Assembly (NCBI GenBank): GCA_016177865.1 | Contig: JACOUJ010000012.1 | Span: 1 to 7,467, forward strand | Direction of reading: 5' to 3' | Source: Candidatus Rokuibacteriota bacterium | Lineage (GTDB): Bacteria > Methylomirabilota > Methylomirabilia > Rokubacteriales > JACOUJ01 | Length of the DNA: 7,467 nt | Shown: positions 1 to 7,216 of the stretch, piece by piece | Layout of the letters: each line of letters begins with the position of its first letter | Numbering within the stretch: the first letter of the stretch is position 1 | Notes under the pieces: generated by a model | What the model saw: only the letters and a program-made list of their open reading frames with translations | What the model was told of the DNA's origin: nothing | Databases searched by the model: none | Translations under genes and position numbers: made by a program

Positions 1-937
1 GAGGCCAACTGACTGGAAAACCGCCAGCGGCCGTCCAACGACGCGTTATGCTTTGTATAGGGGAAGCGGTTCGCCAGGCGGGGCTCATTTTCCAGGGTTA
101 TATCGTTGAGGACGCGCGCGGGGAAGACGATCTCGTCGCTCCGGTCGTCGAAGTCATAGAGCCGATACCGGCCGGTGAGTGTCAGAGGTGGGAGTGGGCG
201 GCTCGTGGCGGAAACGTTGAAGAGGAGGATCCTCACATCTCCCTTGAGGTCGGACTGGGGGAGAGCGAGATCAGGGTTGCCGGTAAATGCCGGGTTGATC
301 GTGTGGGGGATGAAGTTCTGGTCCTGGAGGCGCCAGCTATAGGAAAGTGATCCGTTCACGCGTGTCCGAAGCGGAAGGCTCACCCCACCGGAAAGGGTCA
401 CGGTCTGCGCTACGTTGTCGGGCGCCAGCGCGGTCCGTCCCCGCGCGGGACCAGTGGCACTGCTGCCGCAGGCCGCCAGGCCGAAGCACGGGTTGTCGGA
501 GATGACCGAGTCGAAGTCGTTCTTGAAGAGGGAGAGGTTGTAAGCGAACTGAAGCTGGTACTTCTCCCGCGCAAGGCTCGCGGAGAGCCTCACGTCGTAG
601 ATGGTCTGATTGATCGGCTCGAGGATCTCCCTGAAATTGCCCCCCGGGCTCCCGAACGCCATCCCCATCGGGCGCTGCCCGTCCTTGTGGATGCGGGTAA
701 ACTCCGCCTTGAGATCCCAACCGGCGTCGGGGTCAACGTGAAGGAGGCGCGCGCCATCCGCCAGAGAATCCCGATCTCGTCCAGCTCAGGTGCCGTGTTG
801 TGGGCGGTCAGGGGCGGGCGAGGCGTGGGAAGGGTGAAGACGCCTCGGCTCCCCTCCGGGCCGAGCAGCCGGCCATTGGTGGAGTAGATATGGGGGAGGT
901 CGTCCCATTCGAACTCAAATTCGTACCGTCCGGTTCG
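1..937 (-). pseudogene. PioB/MtrB-family outer-membrane barrel, 5'-truncated and frameshifted
   Basis: From about 937 the minus strand encodes RTGRYEFEFEWDDLPHIYST, then NGRLL and GVFTLP, the pattern seen in the middle of decaheme-associated MtrB/PioB barrels. Near 721 the frame changes. The sequence leaves FTLTPTP in one frame and resumes as GWDLKAEFTRIHKDGQRPMG in another, as if one G of a CCGGG run were missing. The second frame then runs without a stop to the left edge and includes family-like segments: SYSWRLQDQNFIPHTINPAF, ATSRPLPPLTLTGRYRLYDF and PYTKHNASLDGRW. No signal peptide or N-terminal barrel part is present; instead the 5' side joins a ferredoxin fragment. Intact relatives form the outer-membrane sheath for a periplasmic multiheme cytochrome (MtrA/PioA) in extracellular electron transfer. 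No such cytochrome is in this window. The left end of the gene is outside it. Confidence 0.75.
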
Positions 938-1071
938 AGGACGTCCTTCGGGCAGAGGTTGACGCAAAAGAGCCACTTCTTGCAGCGGGGCGGAATTACA
1001 TAGACCCGGCCCCTCGGAACGGCGACGGATCCGAAGTCGATGGGGACCCGGCGACTTCGCGGGGACGGCAT
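928..1071 (-). pseudogene. Ferredoxin gene, 5' fragment, missing one cluster cysteine
   Basis: An ATG at 1071, 14 bases after the stop of the membrane subunit, opens a frame whose first 48 residues resemble small 4Fe-4S ferredoxins: PIDFGSVAVPRGRVYVIPP, then CKKWLFC, then VNLCPKDVLEPD. Cys30, Cys36 and Cys40-Pro41 stand where C-x2-C-x2-C-x3-CP is expected. The second cluster cysteine is Trp33 (TGG, one base from TGC or TGT). After about residue 48 the expected continuation and a second cluster motif are absent, because the DNA becomes the middle of a PioB/MtrB-like gene in another frame. The ribosome binding site is weak (GGGG close to the ATG). Its position suggests it was once a fourth member of the dehydrogenase operon. 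It is probably non-functional, unless the junction or the base change is an assembly or sequencing error. Confidence 0.6.
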
Positions 1072-1085
1072 ATGCCCCGACGGCC

Positions 1086-1889
1086 CTAAGTCTGACCGCC
1101 GGTCACCACCAGATAACGAAGCGCAAGGCCCCCCGCCAGCACCAGGATCGCCGCTACGGCCTCCACGGCCCGGCCGCGTGGAAGGAACGCAAAACCAAAT
1201 GGGATGGCCAAACCCGCTGCCACCACGCCGCCCCAGAAGAGCGGGGCGAAGGAACCGGTTAGGAATAGCGTGGCCCCGGCCCCCAGGCTTTGCAGGAAGA
1301 GGACCAGGAGGAGGGCCTCGAAGCCGGTGGCGAACAAGTGGACCTGCCGGAACCCGGTAAGTTTTGCGCGTGCTGAGAAAAGGGCCAGAGCGGCCACGCC
1401 CGTGGACAGCGCTGAGACCAGAAAAAGTGGGCCGATCCAGTTGTTCGCGGCCCAGATCGGCCGATTGGTGGCGCCGAGCAGGACCCCGGTGTAGCTCGCG
1501 ATAAAAAGGCCAAAGAGCGCGCCGGGGATCGCAAGAACCCTTCGGATCCGCCAAGCTCCCCGTCTATCCCACAGAACCAGGATCAGCGACACGAGACTCA
1601 CAAGACCAAAGCCCAGCAACACCCAGGAGCCCACAGACATGGGAGAGCTCCAGTTGAAGAGACGAAACATGTTGAGCGCCCTACCCGGGACACCAAGGTC
1701 CAAAATCAGGAGAATGGAGCAGATCAAAACCAGCGGGAAGGCGATCGCAAAGCCGACCTTCGCGAGCTGCCGGTCCTCCTTCCTGCCGAAGAAATCAGCG
1801 AAAGCCGCCGTGACGTAAGCCCCGGCCGCCACGCCTCCCACGAAAAAGTACCAGATGATGTACCAACTCCACACCGGGTTCTTGCCCAT
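1086..1889 (-). CDS. nrfD: NrfD/PsrC-family quinone-interacting membrane subunit
   Basis: The protein is 267 residues, from ATG 1889 with GGGGGAGGAG just upstream inside the end of the beta gene, to TAG 1088-1086. I count eight hydrophobic helices at roughly 8-34, 43-66, 84-107, 116-139, 146-173, 184-205, 208-236 and 240-264, the layout of NrfD/PsrC proteins. Segments such as WYIIWYFFVGGVAAGAY and LDLGVPGRALNMFRLFNWSSPMS (split here as LDLGVPGRALNMF and RLFNWSSPMS) are typical of the family. It should anchor the alpha and beta subunits at the periplasmic face and exchange electrons with the quinone pool. Only one histidine (about residue 184) is present, so it cannot bind the two b hemes of FdnI, the usual FDH-N gamma subunit. 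It may contribute to proton movement, as discussed for this family, but that cannot be judged from sequence. Confidence 0.93.
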   Translation of the reverse strand: MGKNPVWSWYIIWYFFVGGVAAGAYVTAAFADFFGRKEDRQLAKVGFAIAFPLVLICSILLILDLGVPGRALNMFRLFNWSSPMSVGSWVLLGFGLVSLVSLILVLWDRRGAWRIRRVLAIPGALFGLFIASYTGVLLGATNRPIWAANNWIGPLFLVSALSTGVAALALFSARAKLTGFRQVHLFATGFEALLLVLFLQSLGAGATLFLTGSFAPLFWGGVVAAGLAIPFGFAFLPRGRAVEAVAAILVLAGGLALRYLVVTGGQT

Positions 1890-1891
1890 GG

Positions 1892-2650
1892 CTACTCCTC
1901 CCCCCTTCCGCCGCGCTCGCGGAAGGCCACCAGGGCGACCACCCCCATCACGACCGAGGCGACGGCGCTCATCAAAAACCCGGGAAAGACACTGGCCGCC
2001 GCGAACCTCGGCTTCTCAGGCAGGCCGTAGACCTGAGGCCGCTCCTGGAGGACATAGAGCACATGCAGCCCTGAAAGCTCACGCTCGCCGTAGAGCTCCG
2101 CACCCTTTTCACCTTTGGCCCTGAGCTGAACGACTCGCTCCTTGGCCCGTCCCAGGAGTTGGTCACGATCGCCAAAGCTGAGGGCGCCGGTGGGACAGGT
2201 CGTGACGCAGGCGGGCGCGAGCCCCGCCTCCACGCGGTCCGGGCACAGGATGCACTTGTCTACGCGGCCGGTCCTCTCATTGAAGGTAATGACCCCGAAC
2301 GGGCAGGCCGACACGCAGTAACGGCACCCGTTGCAGATCTCCTGATCCAGGTCCACCGCGCCCCAAGGCCGGTGGAAGAGGGCGCCGGTCGGGCAGACCG
2401 CCAGACAGCTAGCGTCGGTGCAGTGCTTGCAGGCATCTGAGAGAAAGCGCCAGCGGGTCGCGCCGTCCTGCTTCGCGGTTTCGATGAACTTGACCTTCCG
2501 CCAGGTTCTCGCCGAGAGGTCTGGCGGATTCTCATAGCTCCCCCTGAACGCCGTCGGCTCGGCCTCAAGCCCGTGCCATTGCTTGCAGGCTACCTGGCAG
2601 CCTCGGCAGCCGATACACTTCGAGGTATCCACCAAGATCGCTTTTGCCAT
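1892..2650 (-). CDS. fdnH: Formate dehydrogenase iron-sulfur (beta) subunit with C-terminal membrane anchor
   Basis: The protein is 252 residues, starting at ATG 2650, which has GGAGG at 2660-2656 with a 5-base spacing. It carries sixteen cysteines in four ferredoxin-type groups: 12/15/18/22, 74/77/82/86, 106/109/112/116 and 133/136/148/152. These give four [4Fe-4S] clusters, as in FdnH and the related HybA/DmsB/NrfC group. They carry electrons from the catalytic subunit to the membrane. A hydrophobic segment from about 222 to 243 (FLMSAVASVVMGVVALVAF) followed by basic residues matches the single C-terminal transmembrane helix of FdnH-type subunits. It has no signal peptide of its own, so it probably leaves the cell as a passenger of the Tat-exported alpha subunit. 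FdnH is about 40 residues longer. The gene starts 11 bases after the alpha stop and ends 2 bases before the membrane-subunit start. Confidence 0.93.
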   Translation of the reverse strand: MAKAILVDTSKCIGCRGCQVACKQWHGLEAEPTAFRGSYENPPDLSARTWRKVKFIETAKQDGATRWRFLSDACKHCTDASCLAVCPTGALFHRPWGAVDLDQEICNGCRYCVSACPFGVITFNERTGRVDKCILCPDRVEAGLAPACVTTCPTGALSFGDRDQLLGRAKERVVQLRAKGEKGAELYGERELSGLHVLYVLQERPQVYGLPEKPRFAAASVFPGFLMSAVASVVMGVVALVAFRERGGRGEE

Positions 2651-2661
2651 GGCCGCCTCCG

Positions 2662-5640
2662 TCACGCCTTCCTGACGTCCACCAGAAAGGCCTTGGACTC
2701 CTGAATGCGGGTGTTGGCGTCCCCGACGTGCGGGGTCAGCACGTTGGCAGAGTCCCCTTTGGCGAGGCCCATGAACCCCCAGTGCCACGGGATCCCCACC
2801 TCGTGGACGACCCGATCGCCGAGCTTGAAGGGCTTGAAGCGACCCGTGACGTAGGCGATGGCCCGAATCTCTCCACGGGCCGACCTCACGACCACGGCGT
2901 CACCATTCTTGATTCCCTTCTCCTCGGCCAGCTCCCGCGACATCTCGCAGAAGAGATTCGGCATCATCTCCACGAGCCACGGCAGGTTCCGGGTGATGGA
3001 ACCGGTGTGCAGGTGCTCGGTCAGGCGGTACGTCGTGGCGACAATCGGGAATTCCTTGGGATTACCGAGCTTGTCGAGGTCGGCCTTGTAGATGACGGCC
3101 AAGGGGTTGAACTGCACCCCCGAGAGCCGGTTCTTCACCGGCGACTCGACCGGCTCGTAGTGCTCGGGCAACGGCCCCTCGACGAGTGGCGCGAAGAGAG
3201 CCCCCTTGCCGTCGGCGAGCATGATAAAGGGGTTCCCTCCCCCTTTGGCGTCCGGGGCCAAGTCGGGCCTGAAGTCCGGGACATCCACGCCTACCCATTT
3301 GCCTTTTTTCCCATCGGGTAGCTCAGCGTTAGGATCCCACCGGATGAGCGCCTTCTCCCTGTTCCACGGTTGGCCCTTGGGATCGGCTGAAGCACGGTTG
3401 TACAAGATTCTTCGATTCACAGGCCAGGCGAACCCCCAGCCCGCGTTGATGCCGAGGCTCTCCGGCGGGTCGGCCTTCCGCGACTTGGCGCGGTTCTGTC
3501 CCTCCGCCGGGAAGACACCCGAGTAGATCCAGTTGCCGCAAGCGGTGGAGCCATCGTCGGTGAGGAACGCGAAGCTCTTCACAGGCTTTCCGTCCGCGAC
3601 GGTGTAGCCATTGACCTCCGCCAAGACCTTCTCGAGGTCGGGCTCGTCTTTGCCGTAGTCCCAGGTCAGGGCCAGGATGGGCTGGTCTTTTGGCGCCTTC
3701 GAACCGGCGTAGAGGGCCTTGAGCCTGTGGGCCAGTTGGTTCACAAACCAACCGTCCGAGCGGGCATCCCCGGGCGGGTCCACTGCTTTCCACTTCCACT
3801 GGAGCCACCGACCCGAGTTGGTGTAGCTCCCCTCTCGCTCCACGTGGGCGGAAGCGGGAAGCAGGAAAACTTCGGTCGAGACCTTCGCGGGATCCACGCC
3901 CGGACCCTTCCAGAACGCGGCCGTCTCGGTCTCAAAGAGGTCGCGGACCACGAGCCACTCGAGCCGCTCCAGCGCCTTCCGTTCCAGGGTGGAGTTGGGC
4001 CCCGAAACCGCCGGGTTCTGGCCAGTTACGATGAACCCCTTGATCTTGCCGGCGTACATGGCCTCGAAGAGATCCAGGTAGCTGTAGCTGGCCGAGTTCT
4101 TCGGAAGGTACTGGTAGCCGAAGTCGTTGTCGCGGGTGGCCGCCTCGCCGTACCAGGCCTTGAGGAGGCTCACGAGGAACTTCGGCTTGTTCACCCAGTA
4201 GCCGGCCTTCGGGGTTTCCTTTTCCAGATACGCCGCGAGCGTGGGGTGATCCTTTTTTGTGGGTGTTCCCAGATAACCGGGAAGCACATTGAAGAGCAAC
4301 GCCATGTCCGTGGAACCCTGGACATTGGAGAGGCCGCGCAAGGCGTTCACCCCCCCACCGGCGACGCCGATGTTGCCGAGCAGCATCTGGAGGATGGCGG
4401 ACGTCCGGATGAGCTGGGTGGCCTTGGAATGCTGTGTCCAGCCCATGGCATACATGATGGTGCCGGCCTTTCCGGAGGCGCCGGTCTTCGCGAAAGCTTC
4501 GGCGACCGCGACGAACTCGTCCTTCGGCGTCCCGCAGACACCCTCGACCATCTCTGGCGTGTAGCGCGCGAAATGACGCCGCAGGCGCTGGAACACCGTA
4601 TTCGGGTCCTTCAGGCTCTTGTCCAGTTGGGGGGTCCCGTCGGCCTCTGTCTGAAACTTCCAGCTAGCGCGGTCGTAAGCTTTCTTCTGAGGGTCCCAGC
4701 CGGAAAAGTAGCCATCCTTGAAGTCGAAGGCCGGGTCCAGAACGAATGGGGCATTCGTGTACTCGACCACGTACTCCCGGTGGAAAAGATTCTTCCTGAG
4801 GATGTAGTTAATCATCCCTCCCAGGAAGACAATGTCCGTCCCTGACCGAAGGGGCGCGTAAAGGTCGGCCAGCGCCGAGGTACGCGAAAAGCGAGGGTCC
4901 ACGTTGATCAAGACGGCGCCATGCTCTCTGGCCTCCAGCACCCACTTGAAGGCAATCGGGTGGTTCTCGGCGGCATTGGACCCCATAATGAGGATCGCGT
5001 CTGCGTTCTTGACGTCGATCCAGTGATTGGTCATGGCCCCCCGTCCGAAGCTTGTGCCCAGCCCGGGCACCGTGGGGGAGTGTCAGACTCGGGCCTGGTG
5101 CTCGAGCCAGACGACGCCGAGCCCCCGCATCGCCTTCGCCAGGAGATAACATTCCTCGTTGGTGATGACCGCTGAGCCAAGTGCGGCGATCCCCTCGGCG
5201 CGGTTTACCGTCACGCCGTCCTCCGTCTCTCTGAAGGTGGCGTCACGTGTGGCTTTGATCCGTTGGGCGATCTGGTCCATGGCCCAGTCGAGAGGCTTCT
5301 CCTGCCACTCGGTCGCACCGGGTGGGCGGTAGAGAACTTTGGTGAGCCGTTTGGGATGGTCGAGGACCTGGATGTACGCCTGCGCCTTGGAGCAGAGGGC
5401 TCCCCGGTTGATCGGATGTTCCGGGTCGCCCTGGATCGCGACCACTTTGCCATCGGCCACCGAGGCCACGATTCCGCATCCCACCGCGCAGTAGTAGCAA
5501 AGGGAGGGGACCTCCCGCGCCCCCTTCGTCTTCAGCTCCCGGGCGGCTCCCTCGACCGGGGCCGTGTCGACCCCGACCGCAGTGGCGACAACCGCGCCGG
5601 TCCCGGCGCCCTTCAAGAAATCACGTCTTGACATGCTCAT
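2662..5640 (-). CDS. fdnG: Selenocysteine formate dehydrogenase, catalytic (alpha) subunit, FDH-N/FDH-O type
   Basis: This oxidises formate to CO2 at a bis-molybdopterin Mo or W centre in the periplasm. Reading through the UGA at 5085-5083 gives 992 residues ending at TGA 2664-2662, close to the roughly 1,015 of E. coli FdnG. Residues 4-10 are SRRDFLK, a Tat signal followed by a hydrophobic stretch. Cys48, Cys51, Cys55 and Cys83 form the N-terminal [4Fe-4S] motif, and Lys85 matches the lysine between cluster and pterin. UGA is residue 186 and is followed by His187. The flanks, LEHQARV before and HSPTVPG...FGRGAMTNHW after, are the classic Sec-site surroundings of this family, in one frame on both sides. 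The molydopterin dinucleotide-binding domain occupies about 871-992. Gene callers will split this into a 5' piece and a 3' piece with a false start at GTG 5070. The beta-subunit gene follows after 11 bases. Confidence 0.95.
5038..5085 (-). promoter_or_regulatory. UGA selenocysteine codon and candidate bacterial SECIS element
   Basis: The UGA (5085-5083) is followed in the minus-strand RNA by a perfect 6-bp hairpin, GTGCCC (5070-5065) and GGGCAC (5059-5054), around the loop GGGCT. Below it, CCCCC (5078-5074) can pair with GGGGG (5042-5038). Counting U of UGA as 1, the loop starts at position 22, the same offset as in the E. coli fdhF SECIS as I remember it (loop GGUCU). U17 and G23, known to matter for SelB binding, are kept, while U24 is G here. 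In this fold U17 can pair with A31 rather than bulge. The placement and stem support a SelB-dependent recoding signal, and the altered loop base is unproven. Confidence 0.8.
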
Positions 5641-5980
5641 GGATAGTTCCTCCTCCCCGGTGCTACGGGCCCGTCGTGATCGTCCAGGCGCTCCGTTCAC
5701 AAGTGCCGGCGGAACTCCTTCGGCGTGAGATTTGCGGGGGGACGGCTTTGCGTGGCTCATCTCGGCCGGCCTTACCTTCCCTCCTTGTCGCAGCGAGCAG
5801 CCTTTAGGCTCAGGAGGACAACCCACCTCGAGATAATCATCTATTATGAACTGCACTTCAGGCGAAAACTCCATAACGCAATCACCTCATTTTGGTAAGA
5901 CGAATACTTCAAACGCTCCTCGCAACTTTGGCGGAAGTGGCGACGAAGGGGCGCGCTTGGGCTCCCCTGACTTAACCCAC
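5641..5980 (-). other. 340-bp leader upstream of the formate dehydrogenase, with in-frame 78-codon extension
   Basis: No independent gene is convincing here. An ATG at 5874 is preceded by TGAGGTG (5889-5883) at an 8-base spacing, a good ribosome binding site. From it, 78 codons run without a stop, in the same frame as the dehydrogenase, into its Tat-signal start at 5640. The predicted peptide begins MEFSPEVQFIIDDYLEVGC and then becomes basic and low in complexity. I recognise no domain. It could be a leader peptide, an alternative N-terminal extension or chance. The promoter of the dehydrogenase operon may also lie here, but I see no clear -35/-10 or -24/-12 pair. After the TAG of the propeller gene there is only a weak GC-rich inverted repeat, without a T-run. 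Confidence 0.4.
5649..5656 (-). promoter_or_regulatory. Ribosome binding site that fixes the formate dehydrogenase start
   Basis: The minus strand reads GGAGGAGG here, 8 bases before the ATG at 5640-5638. That ATG opens directly into the twin-arginine motif SRRDFLK. The strength and spacing of the site make 5640 the preferred start over the in-frame ATGs at 5874 and 5760. Confidence 0.8.
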
Positions 5981-7216
5981 CTAAGGAGTGATGACGACCA
6001 AGTGGGGGCGCTTCCCGACCGGGATCGTTGCCAGTACCTTTCTGGACGCCGTGTCTACGACTGACAGCGTATTCGCGTTGATGTTAACCACCCACAGCTC
6101 TTTCCCATCCGGGGTGATGGCGATGCCGTGGGGCCCTCCTCCCACGGGAACGACCGCGAGGATCTGGCCCGTCGAACCATCCACCGCCCAGATATCATTG
6201 GACCCCTCGTTGCTGACCCAGACCACGGTGTCTCCGGCTCCAACGGCCAAATCGTACGGGGAGTGGCCGACGAGAACCTTCAAGGCCACCTGGTTTTTCG
6301 TCAGATCAACAACCGATAGTTGGTTGGAAGTGGAGTTGATGACATATAGCCGCTTGCCATCCCGGGTGGCCGCGAGCCGATGCGGCCCCGCCTGAGTAGG
6401 GATGGTGGCGATCACTTGGTTCGTCGAGGTGTCGATCACCGAGATCTCATTGGACTCCATGTTGGCCACGTACGCACGCGTTCCATCCGCAGAGAGAGCA
6501 ATCCCATGGGGGACCCGGCCCACGGGGACGACGGCCACAACACTATGACGTCGCATGTCGTGGACCGACACCAGATTGCTACTTGGGTTGGTAACGTAGA
6601 GGAAGGTGCCATCCGGGCTGACGGCGGACTCGTGGGGATTTCGCCCGACGCTCCCCATAGTCATGATGACGGAATTGGTGGTGATGTCGATGACCGTGAC
6701 ATCATCGGACGCCATATTGGTAACGTAGAGGCGCTTGCCGTCCGGGGAGATGCTGATCCCGTGAGGGAGTTTTCCCACCGGGATCTTGGCCAGGACCCTT
6801 TTGGTGGCCACGTCAATGACCCAAACGTCCTGAGACTCCTCATTGATCACATAGGCCTTAAGGACTTGAAGCCCTTGAGTGGCTGCAAGGTAGGCCACCA
6901 CGTCCCGCCTCTCGGCCTGAGAGAGCTGGGCTCCGAACTCTGTCATTTTGTTGACCAGAGCCTCCCAGCCCTTGGCATCCAGGCGCCGGGTGTCCACGCG
7001 CTCCAGCGTATGACACAGGGTGCATACTCGTCCGACAATCGCCTCCCCCGGGGGCGGTTCGGCAGAAATGGGGCGGTGAGGTGGAGCGATGAATAAGAGG
7101 AGGGTCACAAGAACGAGAAGGGGCACAACGGTCTTACGCAGGGAGGGACCCCTTTTGAGAGGGGCCCCTCCACCGCGCGCTTGCCTTAGAATGCGACGGC
7201 AGCTTGTACCGTCCAC
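5981..7216 (-). CDS. Secreted c-type cytochrome fused to a seven-bladed YVTN beta-propeller
   Basis: The protein is 411 residues from a GTG at 7216 to TAG at 5983-5981. A basic N-region and hydrophobic stretch (about residues 30-45) followed by ISA-E near residue 52 look like a Sec signal peptide. A mono-heme cytochrome c domain follows: CTLCH at residues 65-69 binds heme, and Met91 in the W-x6-M segment is the likely sixth ligand. From about residue 121 there are seven repeats of about 42 residues with YVTN, VIDxxT, VPVG, PHGI and SPDG signatures, which make a complete YncE/YVTN-type propeller. The start is uncertain. The ribosome binding site before 7216 is poor, an in-frame TGA lies just upstream, and the only other candidates are CTG at 7141 and GTG at 7126. 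It is probably a periplasmic electron-transfer or ligand-sensing protein. The substrate is unknown. Confidence 0.85.
   Translation of the reverse strand: MDGTSCRRILRQARGGGAPLKRGPSLRKTVVPLLVLVTLLLFIAPPHRPISAEPPPGEAIVGRVCTLCHTLERVDTRRLDAKGWEALVNKMTEFGAQLSQAERRDVVAYLAATQGLQVLKAYVINEESQDVWVIDVATKRVLAKIPVGKLPHGISISPDGKRLYVTNMASDDVTVIDITTNSVIMTMGSVGRNPHESAVSPDGTFLYVTNPSSNLVSVHDMRRHSVVAVVPVGRVPHGIALSADGTRAYVANMESNEISVIDTSTNQVIATIPTQAGPHRLAATRDGKRLYVINSTSNQLSVVDLTKNQVALKVLVGHSPYDLAVGAGDTVVWVSNEGSNDIWAVDGSTGQILAVVPVGGGPHGIAITPDGKELWVVNINANTLSVVDTASRKVLATIPVGKRPHLVVITP
7142..7171 (-). other. Strong RNA hairpin between the barrel gene and the cytochrome gene
   Basis: On the minus strand, GGAGGGGCCCC (7171-7161) and GGGGTCCCTCC (7152-7142) pair over 11 positions, ten Watson-Crick and one G-U, around an 8-base loop. 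The stem begins 14 bases after the TAA of the barrel gene. No T-run follows, so it is not a standard intrinsic terminator. Because it contains a G-U pair, the fold is better in minus-strand RNA than in the complementary strand, matching the direction of the genes. It lies inside the cytochrome coding frame if the GTG at 7216 is the start, or just before it if translation begins near 7141. Roles as an mRNA processing or stability element, or as a translational brake, are inference. Confidence 0.5.

Noticed and set aside
48..350. Plus-strand open frame of 100 codons at the left edge
   Set aside because: The minus strand encodes family-like PioB/MtrB sequence over the same bases, and the plus frame has no recognisable feature.
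715..728. Programmed ribosomal frameshift in the barrel gene
   Set aside because: There is no slippery heptamer, no internal Shine-Dalgarno at a fitting distance, and the gene is already missing its 5' end. A simple one-base loss is more likely.
1..937. Outer-membrane extracellular electron-transfer conduit coupled to formate oxidation
   Set aside because: It is attractive, but the barrel gene is truncated and frameshifted, and no MtrA/PioA-type multiheme cytochrome is present in the window.
2644..3321. Plus-strand open frame of 225 codons
   Set aside because: It lies opposite the C-terminal molydopterin-binding region of the dehydrogenase and shows no domain of its own.
3727..4845. Long plus-strand open frame (372 codons) opposite the formate dehydrogenase
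   Set aside because: It is antisense to a strongly recognised enzyme in GC-rich DNA. It has no recognisable domain or good ribosome binding site, so it is a shadow frame.
2662..5070. A separate gene starting at GTG 5070
   Set aside because: The frame continues upstream through the UGA into the N-terminal half of the same enzyme. GTG 5070 is an internal valine within the Sec-site motif and has no ribosome binding site.
5875..5980. Sigma-54 or sigma-70 promoter, or terminator, downstream of the propeller gene
   Set aside because: No element pair has acceptable spacing. The GC-rich inverted repeat near 5954-5970 has a mismatch, a long loop and no T-run.
6380..7096. Plus-strand open frame of 238 codons rich in His/Asp
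   Set aside because: It mirrors the propeller repeats on the other strand, and its apparent repeats come from those blades.
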